A stretch of DNA of 18,189 nt from Actinomycetota bacterium (GTDB lineage: Bacteria; Actinomycetota; Acidimicrobiia; Acidimicrobiales; JAMCPL01), in NCBI GenBank assembly GCA_023379725.1, contig JAMCPC010000002.1, forward strand, positions 17,091 through 35,279, written 5' to 3'. The notes beneath the pieces are model-generated. The model saw only the letters and a list, made by a program, of their open reading frames with translations. It made no database searches and was not told where the DNA came from. Positions 14,170-18,189 of this stretch are shown piece after piece. Position numbers and translations under genes: made by a program. How positions within the stretch are numbered: position 1 is the first letter of the stretch; each line of letters starts with the position of its first letter.

Positions 14170-14910
14170 GTGACATACGATAACAGTGCGAATGCCGACA
14201 ACTATTTGAATGGTGAGCATGATGAAGATATAAGGTTACAAGCAAAAGCTCTTTGTGACCGTACGCGTTACAGCATCTACAATACTATATGCTCCAGCCC
14301 GGAACCTCTGACGGTTGCTGAACTAACTGCCGCTTTCAAATTGAATCACAATGCTATACGGCAGCATTTGGCTGTACTCGTCAATGCAGGATTGGTGAGA
14401 GAAGAGTTGGAATCAAAGCGTGCCAATCCTGGCAGACCACGACTGTTTTATAGCGCCGGAGAGAGAAGCAAGTTGGCATTTCGCCGTGACGACCATGAAG
14501 ACGGTAGGTACAGCCACCTTGCTATTCTGCTTGCCAAGGCCATCAACAGCAACACAGCACCAAGGGAAATGGGCAGGATTGCCACCAGACCCAAAGTAGG
14601 GCAGATAAAGAGGCAAACTACCCAAAGTGCTTCAAATTACATAAAGGCAGTAGATGGGTTAATGAATGCGATGGAAAATGAGGGGTTCCATACAAGGATC
14701 GTCAAGCGAGGAAAGCGGGTAGAGCTGGTGATAGATCAATGCCCGTTCATAGATATTGTGAATGTCGCACCACAAGTAATGTGTGATCTGCACCTAGGTA
14801 TGGCAGAGGGTATCGCAGCCGCCACCGGGAGTGTCCGTGTTGTTGATCTTGAAAATCGCCGTACACATAATGACGGTTGCCACTTAGTGCTCCAAGAGAC
14901 CAACGGCTAA
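14170..14910 (+). CDS. ArsR-like HTH transcriptional regulator with Cys-rich C-terminal domain (COG2345/SufR-like)
   Basis: A DNA-binding regulator of 246 residues. Residues about 25-95 form a winged helix: the recognition helix lies near LNHNAIRQHLAVLVNAGLV (58-76) and the wing is NPGRPRLFY. The C-terminal half has the family pattern CPF (Cys191), MCDLH (Cys205, His208) and GCH (Cys237). In SufR and relatives such cysteines hold an Fe-S cluster that controls DNA binding, so redox or iron sensing is plausible, but the spacing is not identical to SufR and one Cys may be missing. The GTG start gives a leaderless message; the preceding ATG is immediately followed by a stop. It is divergent from the peroxiredoxin gene and converges on the S53 peptidase gene 14 bp away. 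Confidence 0.85.
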   Translation: MTYDNSANADNYLNGEHDEDIRLQAKALCDRTRYSIYNTICSSPEPLTVAELTAAFKLNHNAIRQHLAVLVNAGLVREELESKRANPGRPRLFYSAGERSKLAFRRDDHEDGRYSHLAILLAKAINSNTAPREMGRIATRPKVGQIKRQTTQSASNYIKAVDGLMNAMENEGFHTRIVKRGKRVELVIDQCPFIDIVNVAPQVMCDLHLGMAEGIAAATGSVRVVDLENRRTHNDGCHLVLQETNG

Positions 14911-14924
14911 ACTACCGTGCATGG

Positions 14925-17900
14925 CTAGGATCCGGTAAGGTACCCATACAAATCTACCAATACGTTTACATTGCCAGACGATCCGTTGTAAATAGTTATG
15001 TAGCCATTTGAGTTCAGAGTAGCAATGACAAAATTAGGTATGGTCGAATATGATGTATCCCAGTTAAGATCTGAAGTATCTGGAGGCGTGGCTGCTGGAT
15101 CCACCGACAGGTAACCGCTACCTGCGGCTTCGTCCAATGCGGTCAGATTGAGCACGACTGCGGTAACTCCAGAGGTGGGCACATTACCCACTCCCGCAAC
15201 CTTGACAGATAACAACTGCCCAGCTGCCAGAGTATGGCCATTGCACTGGGCCTGGCTACCTGAAAGATTAGATGGGTTACCCGACCTGGTATCACATATT
15301 CTTACCGGGCTTATCGCTACACTATTTGAACCGGTAGTGCTTGAGCTACCTGTACTGCCAGTATAATATCCAGAGACATCCAGCACAGCATTGGCAGTAG
15401 CAGAACTGTATAGATCTATATACCCGTTGTTACCCAACCCTACAATGGCCTGATTTGCACGAGTCTCCCCGGTCACCCAGTTCAGGCTGGATGCCGTAGG
15501 AAGAGTATGCCCATCTGGATAAAGGGTAAAATAACCCGACGATTGTGGCATGGCTACCGTTTGGTTCACTACTACTGCTGATGCAGTATCGGGTATACTA
15601 CCTACTCCCCCAACAGTTACTGCCTCGCTCTCACCTGCCTGTAATGTCTTCAACGATGAATTGGCTGGAGGCAGGCTATTGCAGTACGACTTATTTGTAT
15701 TATAGTACGATGGTTGTGAGCATCTGGTGTCAAGTACGCGAATTGGAGATGCCAGAGCTACATACTGCCCCTCAGTCGAAGAAGAGGGGTCTTGGGTATA
15801 ACCCTCTACATCTACAATAACGTTCGTGCTACCCGAATTATTGTAGATACTGACGCTACCAACGTATGTACCAGATGAAGGCAGGGGCAGCGCGACAAGA
15901 TTGGAAACTGGTGCCGCACTACTCAAATTAAGACTTGAAACAACTGGCCGTGAAGTGCCTGCTGGATAAAGAGTAATATAACTTGGAGCCGTCGCCCCTA
16001 CTGCCGTTACATTCATATAAGCAGTAGTTGCATTCGTCGGGATACCCGATACACCCGCTACCTTTATTGTAAGAACGCCACCAGGACCCAAGGGTTTTCC
16101 CTCACACTGCGTAAGCGCAATACCAGAGAGACCAGACGGATTACCAGGCCTGGTATCACATATACGAGTAGGAGTTATAGGCTGGTACACTCCCGGCGTA
16201 CTTCCAGACGAGGCCAATGAACAGAGCGCGGGAACAAGCACAGCACCATTTGGAGTACCTATCCCCGATGCCATGTCATAACCAGCAGTAGCAGGATACA
16301 ACCCATTGTTTGTACCAATAGCATCATTGTTACCGCTGGTTATATCGTAAAAGGCACCAGAATCATTAGTGGCCAGCCTATAAAGGGCAGGATTTATAAA
16401 ACCAAGCGGTCCGCTATCACAGAGCTGATTGGACATGGTAATGATCGATGCCCAAAGAGGAGTAGCCATAGATGTACCTGCGATCAGCTCCCATCCCGTA
16501 TTGTTACATACACCTGCAGTACAATACATTGGATACCCCACACTGGCATTAGCCGATACATCGGGAACTTCCCTGCAATACCCAGAAGATGCTCCACACG
16601 GGATACTTGAGGAATACTTATTTACCACACCTGGGGCAGACTGCCACGAAGGCATCGGCCAAAACGTCGATATCCCACCTCCACCACCCTCACCGTTATG
16701 ATTATTCCATACGGTTTCTGTGCGTGGTGAACTCAGCGAGCTAAGATCGGTACCACCAACTCCCGTGACATAAGGATCACTTGCAGGATCATTGACAGCA
16801 AGAGAAGTATCTGGATTCGATGCGCCAGCTATGTAACATCCGGCAGAACCGGTATCGCCTGCTGCAGCCAGAACGGTCTGTCCCTGGGATGCAGCCTGCT
16901 CAAACAGTGTCTCTTCGGCCTGCGCTTGGGCACTGCCTACTACCTGCTCACAATTACCGTAGCTGATACTTATTACCTGGGCTTTATCGGCATTGACAGC
17001 TGCTTGAATTACATCGTAGTAGCCTGTACCGGTATCTGGAGCAACATAAACATCTACCGTAGCATCCGGCACCATGCCTACAACATTCTCTACGTCACTG
17101 GTTGCTTCATTGGTATTTGAATTAAAGCTACCGCCTCCATCTACAGGTATGGTATTCACTGTCGTAGATATTCCGTAGCACTTTTCATATGTCGCTATGT
17201 CTGAAGACGAAAAGGCTCCAAGCTCCACCAGCCCTACAGTCTGGCCTGCACCATCTCCTCCGCTGGAATAGACCGGCCCAAGATCATACCCCTCGCTGAG
17301 CAACTGGGGCGTGTATCCTCTTGTAGAGGACGCTGCACTGCATGCCGATGGAGGAGCGGTAACTGTGGTGAATGAGTTCGGAGCAGCATACCGAACTTGA
17401 GCAGGCTCTTGAGCTACAGTAGGCAAATTAGAGGTATCGCTGGGGACCACTTTGCCAGAAATGGCAAACGATTGCGGCAACGGTGTATTCACTGTAGACA
17501 GCCCCATCACACCCTGGACAACACTACTTATTGCATACGGTATCTCAGGATGACTGGTTGCGAAACGAGCCATGCGACCGCTTCTCAGCCTGACCAGATC
17601 AAACTTCACATGAAGCGCTCTCGACGCCTCAGACACTGTAGTGGTCACAGGAATAGATAAATGATTCTTGGAGGGCTGACCTGGATCAATTCCCTGAGAA
17701 CGTAGCTCCTTTACGACGGCATCTACGGCACGAGCAGGCCGACCAAATCTTACGACAAACTGATGTGCTGTAAGGTAATGTCTATACTCAGGCGATCCAG
17801 GAGTAGATACCTCTTGCACAAAGCGACTAAGGGAGTTGGGACTCCTGGGAGCCAAGCTCACCACCAAGTGGATAGTAGTCGAAGGTGGAAGAGCACCTAC

Positions 17901-18140
17901 CACACTGGCTCCATATGGCAACCGTATGGGGCCATGACCTAGTGGCACAAGAGCACTCCCAGGGATGCTACTGTGCTTCGCTGGTGAATTGGCTACTGCA
18001 GCACCGTAAGATGTACTTGCCGACATTACCAGCACCATCGACGATACCATTATTATTCCTGTCCAGAACAGGATACTACGCACTACAGTGAACCTTCCCG
18101 CCCTTATAGACAGGGCTTTCTTTTCCAATAGGTAATACAC
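14925..18140 (-). CDS. secreted S53 (sedolisin/kumamolisin) peptidase with three C-terminal repeat domains
   Basis: An acid serine-carboxyl peptidase of 1071 residues. A signal segment (about 21-48) precedes a pro-kumamolisin domain (about 65-215; PGSPEYRHYLT at 114-124) that is normally cleaved. The catalytic domain (about 240-640) has Glu345 and Asp349 in NEATSDVEN, Asp429 in AAAGD and the nucleophile Ser557 in GTSMATP; FYDITSG and GYDMASGIG suit the family's calcium site (Asp599, Asp622). About ten cysteines suggest disulfides. Three repeats (651-783, 791-926, 939-1071), each starting P-x-R-[IV]-x-DTR and ending in DV-GY or similar, resemble surface modules of secreted actinobacterial proteins. 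The GTG at 18140 follows a -10-like hexamer by 8 nt; the GTG at codon 21 would give a more classical signal peptide. Role: extracellular protein digestion at low pH. Confidence 0.94.
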   Translation of the reverse strand: MYYLLEKKALSIRAGRFTVVRSILFWTGIIMVSSMVLVMSASTSYGAAVANSPAKHSSIPGSALVPLGHGPIRLPYGASVVGALPPSTTIHLVVSLAPRSPNSLSRFVQEVSTPGSPEYRHYLTAHQFVVRFGRPARAVDAVVKELRSQGIDPGQPSKNHLSIPVTTTVSEASRALHVKFDLVRLRSGRMARFATSHPEIPYAISSVVQGVMGLSTVNTPLPQSFAISGKVVPSDTSNLPTVAQEPAQVRYAAPNSFTTVTAPPSACSAASSTRGYTPQLLSEGYDLGPVYSSGGDGAGQTVGLVELGAFSSSDIATYEKCYGISTTVNTIPVDGGGSFNSNTNEATSDVENVVGMVPDATVDVYVAPDTGTGYYDVIQAAVNADKAQVISISYGNCEQVVGSAQAQAEETLFEQAASQGQTVLAAAGDTGSAGCYIAGASNPDTSLAVNDPASDPYVTGVGGTDLSSLSSPRTETVWNNHNGEGGGGGISTFWPMPSWQSAPGVVNKYSSSIPCGASSGYCREVPDVSANASVGYPMYCTAGVCNNTGWELIAGTSMATPLWASIITMSNQLCDSGPLGFINPALYRLATNDSGAFYDITSGNNDAIGTNNGLYPATAGYDMASGIGTPNGAVLVPALCSLASSGSTPGVYQPITPTRICDTRPGNPSGLSGIALTQCEGKPLGPGGVLTIKVAGVSGIPTNATTAYMNVTAVGATAPSYITLYPAGTSRPVVSSLNLSSAAPVSNLVALPLPSSGTYVGSVSIYNNSGSTNVIVDVEGYTQDPSSSTEGQYVALASPIRVLDTRCSQPSYYNTNKSYCNSLPPANSSLKTLQAGESEAVTVGGVGSIPDTASAVVVNQTVAMPQSSGYFTLYPDGHTLPTASSLNWVTGETRANQAIVGLGNNGYIDLYSSATANAVLDVSGYYTGSTGSSSTTGSNSVAISPVRICDTRSGNPSNLSGSQAQCNGHTLAAGQLLSVKVAGVGNVPTSGVTAVVLNLTALDEAAGSGYLSVDPAATPPDTSDLNWDTSYSTIPNFVIATLNSNGYITIYNGSSGNVNVLVDLYGYLTGS
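14928..16190 (-). repeat. three protein-level repeats in the S53 peptidase C-terminus
   Basis: The modules correspond to about 16190-15792, 15770-15363 and 15326-14928. Repeats 1 and 3 are closest: both read RICDTRxGNPSxLSG and have a second Cys 17-18 residues after the first, which could close a loop; repeat 2 has RVLDTRC with a second Cys 13 residues later. All three have a V-GV--(I/V)P segment and a beta-rich body. They probably mediate surface or substrate binding. Confidence 0.8.
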
Positions 18141-18148
18141 TATAATCT

Positions 18149-18154
18149 ATTATC
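18149..18154 (-). promoter_or_regulatory. -10-like box for the S53 peptidase (leaderless start)
   Basis: On the minus strand GATAAT is followed by AGATTATA (8 nt) and then the GTG start at 18140. The geometry and the flanking AGAT match those at the HTH regulator (TATAAT, AGATAAAT, GTG). No Shine-Dalgarno site precedes this GTG. Confidence 0.4.
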
Positions 18155-18189
18155 TACTCATATTATTCAGAAGTATCATCTGGCAGTGC

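Noticed and set aside
13877..14245. 122-codon minus-strand and 80-codon plus-strand (13941-14183) open frames in the gap before the HTH regulator
   Set aside because: They overlap each other and the regulator's start, have no recognisable domain or ribosome site, and the first is translated across the palindrome-rich region (NRPTNRLINRL).

Overview
The window carries twelve confidently readable protein-coding genes and suggests an actinobacterium, most likely a moderate- or low-GC acidophilic member of the Acidimicrobiia. The grounds are: an actinobacterial-type fused 2-oxoglutarate decarboxylase (E2-like domain plus E1), a mycobacterial FadD19-like acyl-CoA ligase, coenzyme F420 biosynthesis genes, and a secreted acid protease (S53) with actinobacterial DTR-type surface repeats. 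Codon use is rich in ATA, GTA and CTA, so the genome is not a high-GC actinomycete. The genus is inferred, not proven. No rRNA, tRNA, CRISPR array, transposase gene or phage gene was found.

Layout. Positions 1-217: a possible 3' end of a plus-strand gene, then a 117-bp inverted-repeat element that looks like a small mobile element or convergent-gene hairpin. 218-4174 (-): kgd. 4175-4418: spacer with two 12-bp palindromes and nested short repeats. 4419-5633 (-): acyl-CoA dehydrogenase, divergent from 5763-7379 (+), a FadD19-like acyl-CoA ligase; a near-perfect 18-bp palindrome lies between them. 7389-8132 (-): short RmlA-like sugar-phosphate nucleotidyltransferase, convergent with fadD. 8451-9413 and 9413-10327 (+): ABC exporter ATPase and permease with overlapping stop and start. 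10328-10488: a pyrimidine-rich block of three tandem repeat families, including a telomere-like CCCTA array. 10489-11529 and 11543-12307 (+): cofD/fbiA and cofE, the F420 pair. 12460-13062 and 13236-13718 (-): histidine phosphatase and type II peroxiredoxin, separated by a long inverted repeat. 13719-14169: gene-free regulatory region. 14170-14910 (+): HTH regulator with a Cys-rich C-terminus. 14925-18140 (-): secreted S53 peptidase with three C-terminal repeats.

How the genes fit together. kgd, the dehydrogenase and the ligase serve central carbon and acyl-CoA catabolism; the last two resemble enzymes used on bulky or steroid-like acyl chains. cofD and cofE make F420, and peroxiredoxin plus a possible Fe-S or metal-sensing regulator give the right half a redox flavour. 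The S53 peptidase fits an acidic habitat. Several starts (14170, 18140, 5763, perhaps 8451) lack a Shine-Dalgarno site and sit 5-8 nt after a -10-like hexamer, which suggests leaderless transcription; others (kgd, nucleotidyltransferase, peroxiredoxin, permease) have clear Shine-Dalgarno sites. I see no convincing new multi-gene system. The most unusual items are the 88-204 element, the tandem-repeat block before cofD and the hairpin after the peroxiredoxin gene.
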